From contig VAWY01000035.1 in assembly GCA_005888335.1 (NCBI GenBank), positions 1 through 60,579 of the forward strand: a stretch of DNA of 60,579 nt. The letters run 5' to 3'. Within the stretch, counting starts at the first letter, position 1; each line of letters opens with the position of its first letter. Shown one piece after another: positions 52,494 to 60,579 of this stretch. Under the pieces are notes generated by a model. It saw only the letters and a list, made by a program, of their open reading frames with translations, was not told the DNA's origin and ran no database searches. Position numbers and translations under genes: made by a program. Source of the DNA: Actinomycetota bacterium (lineage in GTDB: Bacteria; Actinomycetota; Thermoleophilia; Solirubrobacterales; Solirubrobacteraceae).

Positions 52494-53801
52494 TTAGGCA
52501 ATTGACGCAACCACCAGGACGGCGACCACCCCGGAGAGCGCAACGGCGGTGAGATTTCGCTCCGGAGCGGCCCCGAGCAGTCGTGCCGCGACGACGACCG
52601 TCACCGCGCTGCCGGTCAGCAAGGCGACCGGCGCGGCCGCCGCATCCAGGAGCGGAACGCCGATCGCCACGGTGATGAGGAAGACGATCGCGCCGGCCGC
52701 GGTGGCCCAGAGCCGCAGCTCGGGCCGCAGCCGCAGCGCGGACGTCTGCGTCATCAGCCCGGTGAGCGGCGCGAGCGGAAGGACGGCGAGCGCGGCCGCG
52801 AACGCGTCGTGGGCGCCGGCGAACCGCTCGCCGAGGACGAGCCGGATCCCGGGGGTCAGCAGCGCCGCCGCGACGAGCGCGCCGGGAAGGAGCACGGCGA
52901 GCGACTGCCACGCGAGCCGCCGCGCCGCCCGCTCGGCCTCGCCGAGGTCGGCCGACCCGTGGCTGATCAGGCCGGGCAGCTGGACGGCGAAGAGCTGCCA
53001 GACGACCGCCGTGCCGGCGATCGCCACCCCGAGCGCGAGCGCGGCGTAGCCCGCCTGGGAGGTCGTGCCGCCGAGCAGGGCGACCGCGACGACGCCGCCG
53101 CGCTGCTGGAGGAGCACGAGCGCGACGCTCGCCCCGCCGAGCAGCCCGAAGCGCAGCGCGCCGGGCGGCAGCGGCGCGCCGGGCGCGGCGCGCCGCAGCG
53201 GCCCGGCGACGACCGACGCCGCGAAGGCGAGCGCGCTCGCCGAGGCGACCGCGATGCCCGCGACCGCCCCGGGGCGGCCGGCGACGCCATAGAGGAGGAG
53301 CACCGCTCCGAGCAGCAGCACGTTCTGGACCGGGAAGCGCGCGCTCCACACGCCCGCGCGGCCGAAGCCGAGGACGATCTGGAAGGCGAGCGTCGCGCCG
53401 ACGTCGAGCGCGAGCGCGACCACGACGAGCGCGGTGATGAGCGCGTCGAAGCGCTCTGGGGCGACGGCCACGAGTACGCCGGCGACGACGGCGACCGAGC
53501 CGACCTGCACGAGCCGCCAGCGCCCGAGCCGCGCGCCGAGCGCCCGCGCGACCGCCGGCCGTTCGGCGGGCGCCGCCGCGGGGACGAAGCGCGCCATCAG
53601 CGTCGGGCCGGCCAGCGACAGCGACGACGACCCGATCTGGACGAGCGTCAGCGCGAGCGCGAACGTCCCGTAGTCGGCGGGCCCGAGCGCCCGCGGGACG
53701 AGCGTGATGACCAGCACCTGCGTGGCCGTCTCGACGACCTTGCCGAGCAGCCCGGCGCGAACGGCCGAGCGGGGCAGCCACCCGGCACCGGCGCTGGTCA
53801 C
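52494..53801 (-). CDS. Wzx-like polysaccharide flippase (MOP superfamily), 435 aa
   Basis: Integral-membrane oligosaccharide-lipid flippase type, with about 12-14 hydrophobic segments. The N-terminal ETATQVLVITLVPRALGPADYGTFALALTLVQ and the amphipathic Arg/Ala loops between helix pairs are typical of MOP/Wzx proteins. Residues around the mid-membrane break (LLQQRGGVVAVALLGGTTSQAGY) match the seventh helix of Wzx. It is expected to move lipid-linked sugar units outward. The start is GTG 53801. It lies upstream of the glycosyltransferase operon on the same strand, separated by that operon's own promoter. Confidence 0.83.
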   Translation of the reverse strand: MTSAGAGWLPRSAVRAGLLGKVVETATQVLVITLVPRALGPADYGTFALALTLVQIGSSSLSLAGPTLMARFVPAAAPAERPAVARALGARLGRWRLVQVGSVAVVAGVLVAVAPERFDALITALVVVALALDVGATLAFQIVLGFGRAGVWSARFPVQNVLLLGAVLLLYGVAGRPGAVAGIAVASASALAFAASVVAGPLRRAAPGAPLPPGALRFGLLGGASVALVLLQQRGGVVAVALLGGTTSQAGYAALALGVAIAGTAVVWQLFAVQLPGLISHGSADLGEAERAARRLAWQSLAVLLPGALVAAALLTPGIRLVLGERFAGAHDAFAAALAVLPLAPLTGLMTQTSALRLRPELRLWATAAGAIVFLITVAIGVPLLDAAAAPVALLTGSAVTVVVAARLLGAAPERNLTAVALSGVVAVLVVASIA

Positions 53802-53899
53802 GCGGCAAACCTACCGCTCGACCGGTTGTCGACGCCGGGCGGCGCATTCTGGGACCGGCGGTCGAGGCGGAACCGCGCCGCGCCCTCGTTTGACGTTGC

Positions 53900-55582
53900 A
53901 TGCACAACCGCCCCCTGGCCGCCGCCGTGCTCGTGCTCGCGCTGGTCGCCGCCGCCCCCGCGCGCGCCGAGGCGCCGCCCGCCGGTCCGCTCACCCTCTC
54001 GCTCGATCACGGCCGCTTCTGGTACGCCGGTCAGATCGAGGACGGCGACGTGCCCGACGCGTCGCTGTGCGACGTCGCGGCGCCATGCCCGACGTTCGAG
54101 CTGAAGGTTCCCGGCGGCGGCCACCGCCTGCGCGTGGCCTACGACACGCCCTCGCGCGAGGACTCCTTCGACCTGCAGCTCATCGCACCGGACGGGACGG
54201 TCACCACCGAGAGCGGCTCCAACGTCTTCGACGCCGAGGCCTTCGTCGCCAAGCCCGCGGCCGGCGACTGGAAGGTCCGCGTGGTGCCCAAGGGCGCCAC
54301 GCAGGCCCTCGTGCGCATGCGCGCCATGGTCGAGAGCGCGCCACCGCCCAAGCCCGCCGGGTCGACGCCGCTGCTGCCCGACCTCAAGGCGGTCCCGCCG
54401 TTCGAGTTCGGCTTCGTCGCGCCGGCCAACCCGGCCAACGCCGCCTACCCGCCCGACACCGTCAACCCGCCGCTGAGCGTCGCCGGCCAGCAGCCGATGG
54501 AGTGCACGATCGACGAGATGGCGCCGATCACGCTCGGCGGCGGCGGCGCGACGGGCTGCCTGCGCTTCACGAGCGGCCCGATCAACGCCGGCGACGGGCC
54601 GTTCCTCAAGGAATTCAAGTTCGCCAGCGACCTGGCCAGCGGGCGCATGCACACCGACGGGCCGTACATCCGCGGCGACAGCCGGCAGATCATCGTCAAC
54701 GCCGACGGCAAGGAGTGGACGCGCCCGGCCGGGACCTACAGCTTCCACATGACCCACGCCCACTTCCACGACGACGGGATCCTCACCTACGAGCTCTTCA
54801 AGGTCGACGGCACGACGCTGACGCCGGCGGGCAAGGGGACGAAGTCCGGCTTCTGTCCCGCCGACCAGCTCATGGGCCAGTGGCGGCGCTTCAGCCAGGA
54901 TGTCGCGGGGGACTTCGGCGACGGCGACACCGCGACGGGCAACTGCTACGGCGCGGCCGACGACGGCCTGCTCTCGCTCACGCGCGGCTGGGGCGACGTC
55001 TACCGCTGGCAGCGCCCCGGCCAGTACGTCGACTGGGGCGACAACACCGACGGGCTGTACGTCGTGCGCGCGACCGTCGACAAGTCGAACACGACGCTGG
55101 AGACCGACGAGGACGACAACGCGGCCTACGCGTTCATCCGCGTGACCGGGCGGCGCGTCGACGAGCTCGAGCGCGGGCAGGGGATGAGCCCGTTCGATCC
55201 GGACAAGATCGTGTTCAGCGGGTACGGGCCGGCGTCGCAGGATCCGTTCGGCGAGGCGCCCGACACGGGCGACGCGGCGGCGCCGGCGCCCGGCTCGGCG
55301 ACCGCGCTCGACACATCCGCCGACCGCACGCCGCCGCGCACCCGCGTCCTCGCGCCACGCGGCCGCAGGCTGCGCTTCCGCCTCAGCGAGCCCGCCACCG
55401 TGCGCGTCAGCGTCCTGCGTGGCGATCGTGTGGTGCGCCGCCTCAGCCTCCGCGGGCGGGCGGGCGTCAACGCGGTGGGCCTGGGCGCGCTGCGCCGCGG
55501 GCGCTACCGCGTCGCGCTCGTCGCCACCGACGCGGCGGGCAACGCGGCCCGCGCCGTCATGACCCGGATCCGGATCCGCTGA
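53900..55582 (+). CDS. Secreted bacterial lysyl oxidase-like protein, 560 aa
   Basis: Signal peptide (1-23), then a beta-sandwich pre-domain (about 28-145) resembling PPC domains. A lysyl-oxidase domain (about 155-425) has the copper-binding HMTHAHFHDDG (H286, H288, H290) and YVDWGDNTDGLYVVRATVD then LETDEDDNAAYAFIRV. A C-terminal beta domain (about 475-560) with RVSVLRGDRVVRRLSLRGRAG follows. Lysyl oxidases oxidatively deaminate lysine side chains through a Lys-Tyr quinone; which Lys and Tyr would form it is not clear from reading. ATG 53900 is divergent from the flippase; 98 bases lie between. Confidence 0.8.
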   Translation: MHNRPLAAAVLVLALVAAAPARAEAPPAGPLTLSLDHGRFWYAGQIEDGDVPDASLCDVAAPCPTFELKVPGGGHRLRVAYDTPSREDSFDLQLIAPDGTVTTESGSNVFDAEAFVAKPAAGDWKVRVVPKGATQALVRMRAMVESAPPPKPAGSTPLLPDLKAVPPFEFGFVAPANPANAAYPPDTVNPPLSVAGQQPMECTIDEMAPITLGGGGATGCLRFTSGPINAGDGPFLKEFKFASDLASGRMHTDGPYIRGDSRQIIVNADGKEWTRPAGTYSFHMTHAHFHDDGILTYELFKVDGTTLTPAGKGTKSGFCPADQLMGQWRRFSQDVAGDFGDGDTATGNCYGAADDGLLSLTRGWGDVYRWQRPGQYVDWGDNTDGLYVVRATVDKSNTTLETDEDDNAAYAFIRVTGRRVDELERGQGMSPFDPDKIVFSGYGPASQDPFGEAPDTGDAAAPAPGSATALDTSADRTPPRTRVLAPRGRRLRFRLSEPATVRVSVLRGDRVVRRLSLRGRAGVNAVGLGALRRGRYRVALVATDAAGNAARAVMTRIRIR

Positions 55583-56228
55583 GCCCGTCCGGGTAGCCGT
55601 GGCGCCCGTAGAGCCGCACGAAGTGCGCGCGGCTGACGTGGCGGACGGACAGCAGCCGGCCGGGGCCCTCCTTGCGGAAGAGCAGGACGTCCTCGGCGCC
55701 GCCGGTCCCGATCGGCTGGACGAGCCGCCCGTCCGCGGCGAGCTGCTCGACGAGCGGCGGCGGCACCGTCGGGAACGCCGCCGCCACGACGATCGCGTCG
55801 TAGGGGGCGTGCGCGGCGAGCCCCTCGCTGCCGTCGCCCACGACGACGCGCGCGCCGCCGATGCCCTGGCGCTCGAGGTTGGCCCGCGCCGCGCGGGCGA
55901 GGTCGGCGAAGCGCTCGACGGCGAAGACCTCGCCGGCCAGCCGGGCCAGCAGCGCGGTCTGCCAGCCCAGGCCGGCGCCGACCTCGAGCACGCGCTCGCG
56001 GCCGGTGAGCCCGAGCGCCTCGACCATGCGCGCGACGAGCGAGGGCTGCGTCGTGACCTGGTCGTGCGCGATCGGCACCGGCGCATCCAGGTAGGCCGCG
56101 CTCACGCGGTCGGCGGGCACGAAGCCGGCGCGCGGCACGTGGGCGACCGCCTCGAGCACGCGCCGGTCGTGGACGCCCGCCGCTCGGCAGGCGCGGACGA
56201 GATCTCGCGGGGAGCGGCCGAGCGTCAG
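55557..56228 (-). CDS. pcm: Protein-L-isoaspartate O-methyltransferase, 223 aa
   Basis: Repairs isoaspartyl damage using S-adenosylmethionine. AHVPRAGFVPADRV, AYLDAPVPIAHDQVTTQPSLVARM and VLEVGAGLGWQTALLA (SAM motif I) are PCMT signatures. The N-terminal helix SPRDLVRACRAAGVHDRRVLEAV aligns with the E. coli Pcm start. There is no ATG, GTG or TTG before that helix; the first candidate is CTG 56228, overlapping the aldehyde dehydrogenase stop as CTGA. GTG 56159 would delete the helix. The 3' end overlaps the convergent lysyl-oxidase gene by 26 bases. Confidence 0.82.
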   Translation of the reverse strand: MTLGRSPRDLVRACRAAGVHDRRVLEAVAHVPRAGFVPADRVSAAYLDAPVPIAHDQVTTQPSLVARMVEALGLTGRERVLEVGAGLGWQTALLARLAGEVFAVERFADLARAARANLERQGIGGARVVVGDGSEGLAAHAPYDAIVVAAAFPTVPPPLVEQLAADGRLVQPIGTGGAEDVLLFRKEGPGRLLSVRHVSRAHFVRLYGRHGYPDGLSGSGSGS

Positions 56229-57736
56229 TTCTCCACGAAGTACGAGCCGTGGCCCTGGCCGCTCGAGAAGAAGCGGCTGGTCACGGTCTTCTTGCGCGTG
56301 TAGAAGTCGACGGCGTCGGTCCCGTGGGCGTGCAGGTCGCCGAGGAAGCTGTCCTTCCAGCCGCTGAACGGGAAGAAGGCGACCGGCGCGGCGACCCCGA
56401 TGTTGACGCCGACCATCCCGGCCTCGACGTCGTGGCGGTAGCGCCGGACGGCCGCGCCCGACTCGGTGAAGATCGACGTGCCGTTGCCGAAGCGGCTGCG
56501 GTTGACGATCGCGATCGCGTCGTCGAGGGACTCCGCGCGCACGATCGTCAGCACCGGCCCGAAGACCTCCTCCTGCACGATCGGCGCGTCCGGCGCCACG
56601 TCGTCGACGATCGTCGGGCCGACGAACGCGCCGTCGGGATGCGTGTCGTCGTGCGCCGCGCGCCCGTCGACGACGAGCCTGCCGCCGTCGGCGACGCCGC
56701 GCCCGATCCAGTCGCGGATGCGGTCGCGCGCCGCGCAGGAGACGACGGGCCCCACGTCGGTCGACTCCTCCAGGCCGTCGCCGACGCTCAGCGCCTCGGT
56801 CGCCTCGACCAGCGGCGGCAGCAGCCGGTCGTGCGCCTCGCCGACGGTCACGACGACCGACCCGGCCATGCAGCGCTGCCCGGCGGCGCCGAACGCCGAG
56901 CCGATGATGCCGCCGACCGTCTGGTCGATCACCGCGTCGGGCATGACGACCATGTGGTTCTTGGCTCCGCCGAGGGCCTGGACGCGCTTGCCGGCCTGCG
57001 CCGCGCGCTCGTAGACGATCTTGGCGACCGGGGCCGAGCCGACGAACGAGACGGCGTCGATGCCCGGGTGGTCGAGGATGCCCTCGACGACCTCGCGGCC
57101 GCCGTTGACGAGGTTGACCACGCCGGGCGGCAGGCCGAGCGCGTCGAGCTCCTCGAAGGCGATCTGCTGGGTCAGCGGGACCTGCTCGGAGGGCTTGAGG
57201 ATGAACGTGTTCCCGCAGGCGATCGCGAAGGGGAGGAACCAGAAGGGCACCATCGCGGGGAAGTTGAACGGGACGATCGCCGCGCAGACGCCGACGGGCT
57301 GGCGGATCGTCTCGGCATCGATGTTGCGCGAGACGTCCTCCAGGACGCGGCCCTGCATGGTCGTCGGGATCGCGCAGGCGGCCTCGACCATCTCGATCAT
57401 CCGCGCCACCTCGGCGCGCGCGTCGTCGATCGTCTTGCCCATCTCGACGGTCACCGACCGCGCGAGATCCTCGCGGCGGGCGACGAGGCGCCCGCGCAGG
57501 TCGAAGAGCTTGCGCGCCCGGGCGATGGTGCTCACCGCGCGCCAGGCGGGCAGCGCCTCGCGCGCGGCGCGGACGGCGGCGTCGAGATCCGCGGCGCCCG
57601 ACAGCGGGACCCGCGCGAGCACCTCGCCGGTGGCGGGGTTGGTGACGTCGAGCGTGTCGGTCGCCGCCGTGGCGGCGGTCCACCGGCCGGCGACGTAGTT
57701 GTTCAGGAGGCGGGTGGCGGTTTCGGTGGCGGTCAT
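56225..57736 (-). CDS. iolA: Methylmalonate-semialdehyde dehydrogenase (acylating), 503 aa
   Basis: CoA-acylating aldehyde dehydrogenase that finishes inositol breakdown (malonic semialdehyde to acetyl-CoA plus CO2). The start is ATG 57736. Motifs are VPFNFPAMVPFWFLPFAIACGNTFILKPSE in short blocks (PFNFP, KPSE), SFVGSAPVAK, ALGGAKNH, and catalytic Cys in GAAGQRCMAGS. The C-terminal FPFSGWKDSFLGDLHAHG and FYTRKKTVTSR are MmsA/IolA-specific. It overlaps iolD (ATGA) and is followed by pcm. Confidence 0.93.
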   Translation of the reverse strand: MTATETATRLLNNYVAGRWTAATAATDTLDVTNPATGEVLARVPLSGAADLDAAVRAAREALPAWRAVSTIARARKLFDLRGRLVARREDLARSVTVEMGKTIDDARAEVARMIEMVEAACAIPTTMQGRVLEDVSRNIDAETIRQPVGVCAAIVPFNFPAMVPFWFLPFAIACGNTFILKPSEQVPLTQQIAFEELDALGLPPGVVNLVNGGREVVEGILDHPGIDAVSFVGSAPVAKIVYERAAQAGKRVQALGGAKNHMVVMPDAVIDQTVGGIIGSAFGAAGQRCMAGSVVVTVGEAHDRLLPPLVEATEALSVGDGLEESTDVGPVVSCAARDRIRDWIGRGVADGGRLVVDGRAAHDDTHPDGAFVGPTIVDDVAPDAPIVQEEVFGPVLTIVRAESLDDAIAIVNRSRFGNGTSIFTESGAAVRRYRHDVEAGMVGVNIGVAAPVAFFPFSGWKDSFLGDLHAHGTDAVDFYTRKKTVTSRFFSSGQGHGSYFVEN

Positions 57737-59643
57737 CGGTTCAGGATCCGTTCGTGGTCGGGGATGGGCTCGACGTGAAGTCGCTGGGCGCGGCGGGCGT
57801 GCTCGTAGGTCGCGCGCGCGGCGCGCACCGCTTCGTCGTCGGAGACCTCGGCGACGGGCACGTCCCACCAGCTCTCGTAGCTGGGGACGCCGGCGTAGCG
57901 GTCGACCTCGATGTGGACGACGACGGGGCCGTCCGCGTCGCGGGCGTCCTCGAGCGCGGCCCGCAGGTCGTCGACGCTCCGCGCGCGGATGACGCGCGCG
58001 CCGAGGCTCTCGGCGTTGGCGGCGAGATCGACGGGCAGCGCCTCGGCGCCCTCCAGCGGGTCGAGGGGCGGAGCGCCGTTCGCCGCGCGGCGGTAGTGGG
58101 TGCCGAAGCCGGCCGAGCCGACCGATCGCGACAGGGCGCCGATCGACGCGTAGCCGTGGTTGTCGACGAGCACGACGACGATGCGGATGCCCTCCGCGAC
58201 CGCCGTCGACAGGTCGCCCGGCATCATCAGGTACGAGCCGTCGCCGACCATGACGTAGACCTCGCGCTCGGGCGCGGCGAGCTTGACGCCCATGCCGCCC
58301 GGGATCTCGTAGCCCATGCACGAGTAGCCGTACTCGACGTGGTAGCCCTTGCCGGCGGGGTCGCGGGCGCGCCAGAGCTTGTGCAGGTCGCCGGGCATCG
58401 AGCCGGCCGCGCAGACGACGACGCCGGTCTCGCCCGCCGCGTCGTTGACCGCGCCGATGACCGCGGCCTGGTGGGGCAGCGCGCCCTCGCGGGGCGCGAC
58501 GAGCCGGTCGACCTCGGCCTCCCAGGCGTCCTTCTCGGCGCGCGCGCGGGCGGTCCAGTCCTCGTCGGCGTGCCAGCCCTCCAGCGCCGCGGCCAGCGCA
58601 TCGAGCGCCTCGCGCGCGTCGGCGACGATGGCCAGGCCGCTGTGCTTGGCGGCGTCGAAGGCCGCGACATTGACGTTGACGAAGCGCACGTCAGGGTCCT
58701 GGAACGCGGACTTCGAGGCGGTGGTGAAGTCGCTCCACCGCGTCCCGACGCCGATGACGAGGTCGGCCTCGCGGGCCAGCCGGTTGGCGGCGGCGGTGCC
58801 GGTCGCGCCGACGGCGCCGAGCGCGATCGGATGCTCGGAGGGCAACGCGCCGCGGCCGGCCTGCGTCTCGCAGACCGGGATGCCCGCCGCGTCCGCCAGG
58901 GCGCGCAGCGCGTCGACGGCTTCGCTGTAGATGACTCCGCCCCCGGCCACGATGAGCGGGCGCCGGGCGGAGCGCACCAGCGCCGCGGCGCGGGCGATGG
59001 CCGCGGCGGGCGGCGGCTGGCGGTACACGGTCCACACCCGCGGCTCGAGGAACGCCTCCGGCGCCTCGAAGGCCTCGGCCTGCACGTCCTCGGGGAGTGC
59101 GAGGGTCACCGCGCCGGTCTCCGCCGGGTCGGTGAGGACGCGCATGGCCTCCAGCGCGGCGGGGACGAGCTGCTCCGGGCGCTGGATGCGATCGAAGTAG
59201 CGCGAGACCGGCCGGAAGCAGTCGTTGACCGACACGGTGGCGTCGTGGGGTACCTCGAGCTGCTGGAGGACCGGGTGGGGCCCGCGGCCGGCGAACGTGT
59301 CGCCCGGCAGGAGGAGGACCGGCAGGCGGTTGATCGTGGCCAGCGCGGCGCCGGTGACCATGTTGGTGGCGCCCGGGCCGACCGAGGACGTGCACGCGTA
59401 GGTCCCCAGGCGGTTGCGCTGGCGGGCGTAGCCGGCGGCGATGTGGACCATCGCCTGCTCGTTGCGGGCCTGGTGGTAGGGCAGCGCGTCGCCGTACTGC
59501 TGCAGCGCCTGCCCGATCCCCGCGACGTTGCCGTGGCCGAAGATGCCGAAGCACCCGGCGAAGAAGCGCTCGCGGCGGCCGTCGCGCTCGATCTCCTGCG
59601 CGGCCAGGAAGCGCACCAGCGCCTGGGCGACGGTCAGTCTCAT
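57733..59643 (-). CDS. iolD: 3D-(3,5/4)-trihydroxycyclohexane-1,2-dione hydrolase, 636 aa
   Basis: ThDP-dependent ring-opening enzyme of myo-inositol catabolism. RLTVAQALVRFLAAQ starts the protein. FGHGNVAGIGQAL, YHQARNEQAMVHIAAGYAR (cofactor-activating Glu) and VGPGATNMVTGAALA belong to the PYR domain. EYGYSCMGYEIPGGMGVKLA and VMVGDGSYLMM...VDNHGYASIG (GDG-x(n)-N ThDP/Mg motif) belong to the PP domain. ATG 59643 overlaps the iolB stop and its own stop overlaps iolA, both as ATGA. Confidence 0.94.
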   Translation of the reverse strand: MRLTVAQALVRFLAAQEIERDGRRERFFAGCFGIFGHGNVAGIGQALQQYGDALPYHQARNEQAMVHIAAGYARQRNRLGTYACTSSVGPGATNMVTGAALATINRLPVLLLPGDTFAGRGPHPVLQQLEVPHDATVSVNDCFRPVSRYFDRIQRPEQLVPAALEAMRVLTDPAETGAVTLALPEDVQAEAFEAPEAFLEPRVWTVYRQPPPAAAIARAAALVRSARRPLIVAGGGVIYSEAVDALRALADAAGIPVCETQAGRGALPSEHPIALGAVGATGTAAANRLAREADLVIGVGTRWSDFTTASKSAFQDPDVRFVNVNVAAFDAAKHSGLAIVADAREALDALAAALEGWHADEDWTARARAEKDAWEAEVDRLVAPREGALPHQAAVIGAVNDAAGETGVVVCAAGSMPGDLHKLWRARDPAGKGYHVEYGYSCMGYEIPGGMGVKLAAPEREVYVMVGDGSYLMMPGDLSTAVAEGIRIVVVLVDNHGYASIGALSRSVGSAGFGTHYRRAANGAPPLDPLEGAEALPVDLAANAESLGARVIRARSVDDLRAALEDARDADGPVVVHIEVDRYAGVPSYESWWDVPVAEVSDDEAVRAARATYEHARRAQRLHVEPIPDHERILNR

Positions 59644-60470
59644 GCGTGTCTCCTCGCCGCGGTGAGCGGCAGTCGCGGGTCGATCTCCTGGCCGGCCCAG
59701 GTGTCGCGGATCCACGCGTGCGCGGGGTCGTCGGTGAAGCGCCACGCCCGCTCGCCCGGCCCGGCCATGACGTTGAGGTAGTAGAGGTCGTAGCCGGGCG
59801 CGGCCATCGACGGCCCGTGGTAGCCGTGCGGCATGACGATCGCGTCGCCGCTGCGCACCTCGCGGCAGACGTCGATCTCGCGGCCGGGGCCCGAGCCGTA
59901 GACGCGCTGATAGCCGAAGCCGCCGCGGGCGACCTCGTAGTAGTAGATCTCCTCGAGCACCGTCTCCACGCCGGGGCGGTCCTCGTCATGCTTGTGGGGC
60001 GGATACGAGGACCAGTTGCCCGACGGCGTGAGCACCTCGACGGCGATCAGCCGGTCGGCCGCGAACGCTTCGGGCGCGCAGAAGTTGTTGACCTGACGGC
60101 TCGCCGCGCCGGCGCCGCGCAGCTCGACCGGCACGTCCTCGGCCGGTACGTGGCGCGCGGCCAGCCGCCGGTCGGCGCGGGCCGAGGGCAGCGCGAAGCG
60201 CCCGCCCGCTTCCGAGGCGATCTCGATGTGCGACTCGCGCGGTGCGTAGACGAAGTCGCTCACCGCGGAGAAGACGTCCTCGCGGCCGTCGAGCTCGAAG
60301 CCCTCGCCGTCGACGGCGACCGAGCACGCTCCGGCCAGCGGCAGCACGATGAGCTCGTCCTCGCCGGTCGCGAACGCGTGCGCGCCGCCCGCCTCGAGCT
60401 GGAGGACGCGCAGCCCGCTGAAGCCCCAGCCGGCCTGCTCGGGCGTGATCACCAGCTCGAAGTCAGGCAC
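59640..60470 (-). CDS. iolB: 5-deoxy-glucuronate isomerase, 276 aa
   Basis: Converts 5-deoxy-D-glucuronate to 5-dehydro-2-deoxy-D-gluconate. It is a bicupin with the metal site SSYPPHKHDEDRPGVETVLEEIYYYEV, in which two His and a Glu are ligands, plus MPHGYHGPSMAAPGYDLYYLNVMAGP. The start is GTG 60470, overlapping the end of iolC by eight bases. It is the second visible gene of the operon. Confidence 0.93.
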   Translation of the reverse strand: MPDFELVITPEQAGWGFSGLRVLQLEAGGAHAFATGEDELIVLPLAGACSVAVDGEGFELDGREDVFSAVSDFVYAPRESHIEIASEAGGRFALPSARADRRLAARHVPAEDVPVELRGAGAASRQVNNFCAPEAFAADRLIAVEVLTPSGNWSSYPPHKHDEDRPGVETVLEEIYYYEVARGGFGYQRVYGSGPGREIDVCREVRSGDAIVMPHGYHGPSMAAPGYDLYYLNVMAGPGERAWRFTDDPAHAWIRDTWAGQEIDPRLPLTAARRHA

Positions 60471-60579
60471 GGACGGCCTCCTCCATCAGCTCCTCGACCT
60501 CGCCGGCCTCCGGCATCGCGTCGGCGCAGGCCAGCCGCGAGGCCACGAGCGCGCCCGCGGCGTTGCAGAAGCGCATCAC
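60463..60579 (-). CDS. iolC: 5-dehydro-2-deoxygluconokinase, C-terminal 38 residues (cut by window edge)
   Basis: The visible end reads VMRFCNAAGALVASRLACAD then AMPEAGEVEELMEE, the C-terminal helices of PfkB-family IolC (the RFxNAAGALVASRLxCAxAMP pattern). The stop is TGA 60463-60465. The position directly before iolB supports the assignment. The catalytic DTxGAGD motif is outside the window. Confidence 0.75.
   Translation of the reverse strand: MMRFCNAAGALVASRLACADAMPEAGEVEELMEEAVRA

Overview
The window is about 73% GC, densely coded on both strands, and has no rRNA, tRNA, prophage or CRISPR that I can see. It is chromosomal DNA of a high-GC actinobacterium. Several traits point to class Thermoleophilia, probably Solirubrobacterales (Solirubrobacter/Conexibacter type). 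These are a fused PafB-PafC regulator, an F420-type oxidoreductase, many GTG starts with 4-base ATGA/GTGA overlaps, and secreted proteins with Arg-rich C-terminal beta domains. The lineage is an inference from recognised sequence character, not from a database search.

Layout. 1-2152: groL (partial) and groS behind two CIRCE operators, with a divergent AI-2E family membrane protein. 2183-8029: secreted metallophosphoesterase, a Crp/Nudix/ASCH operon, a small secreted protein, a glycerophosphodiesterase and a Nei2-type glycosylase. 8083-10490: a broken small gene, a FadR-type GntR regulator with three matching palindromic operators, its probable target (a sterol desaturase-family hydroxylase) and a Nudix gene. 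10487-16889: full-length Lhr helicase, family-5 uracil-DNA glycosylase, TetR regulator and a lipoprotein. 17021-22509: rmlB-rmlD-rmlA (no rmlC here), an F420/FMN split-barrel enzyme and fused PafBC. 22595-24706: LuxR-type response regulator with an overlapping kinase-less HisKA mini-protein, then a YhaM-like OB/HD nuclease. 24771-35417: ROK kinase, DHA2 exporter under a perfect palindrome, alpha/beta hydrolases, a PhaC-like Cys hydrolase, L,D-transpeptidase, diguanylate cyclase, Tag glycosylase, an SCP2-hydrolase fusion and a berberine-bridge-type oxidase.

35555-55582 is an envelope and exopolysaccharide region. It holds four secreted glycosidase-like TIM barrels, a BNR-propeller protein, a secreted phosphoesterase, a nucleotidyltransferase, an HPr-kinase-like ATPase, a BcsA-like GT2, a GT2/GT-C fusion joined by an Asn-Gly repeat linker, a Wzx-like flippase and a bacterial lysyl oxidase. 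The minus-strand block 52335-45260 is one tightly overlapped operon with a recognisable promoter at 52453-52482. I regard it as the best candidate for an undescribed system: synthesis, export and trimming of a surface glycan.

55557-60579 is a myo-inositol catabolic operon on the minus strand (iolC partial, iolB, iolD, iolA/mmsA), ending in a protein-isoaspartate methyltransferase.

Two intergenic regions (14888-15165 and 23450-23716) contain related 270-280 bp palindromic elements that look like members of an interspersed repeat family. DNA-repair genes (nei2, lhr, udg, tag, two Nudix, pafBC) are unusually frequent.
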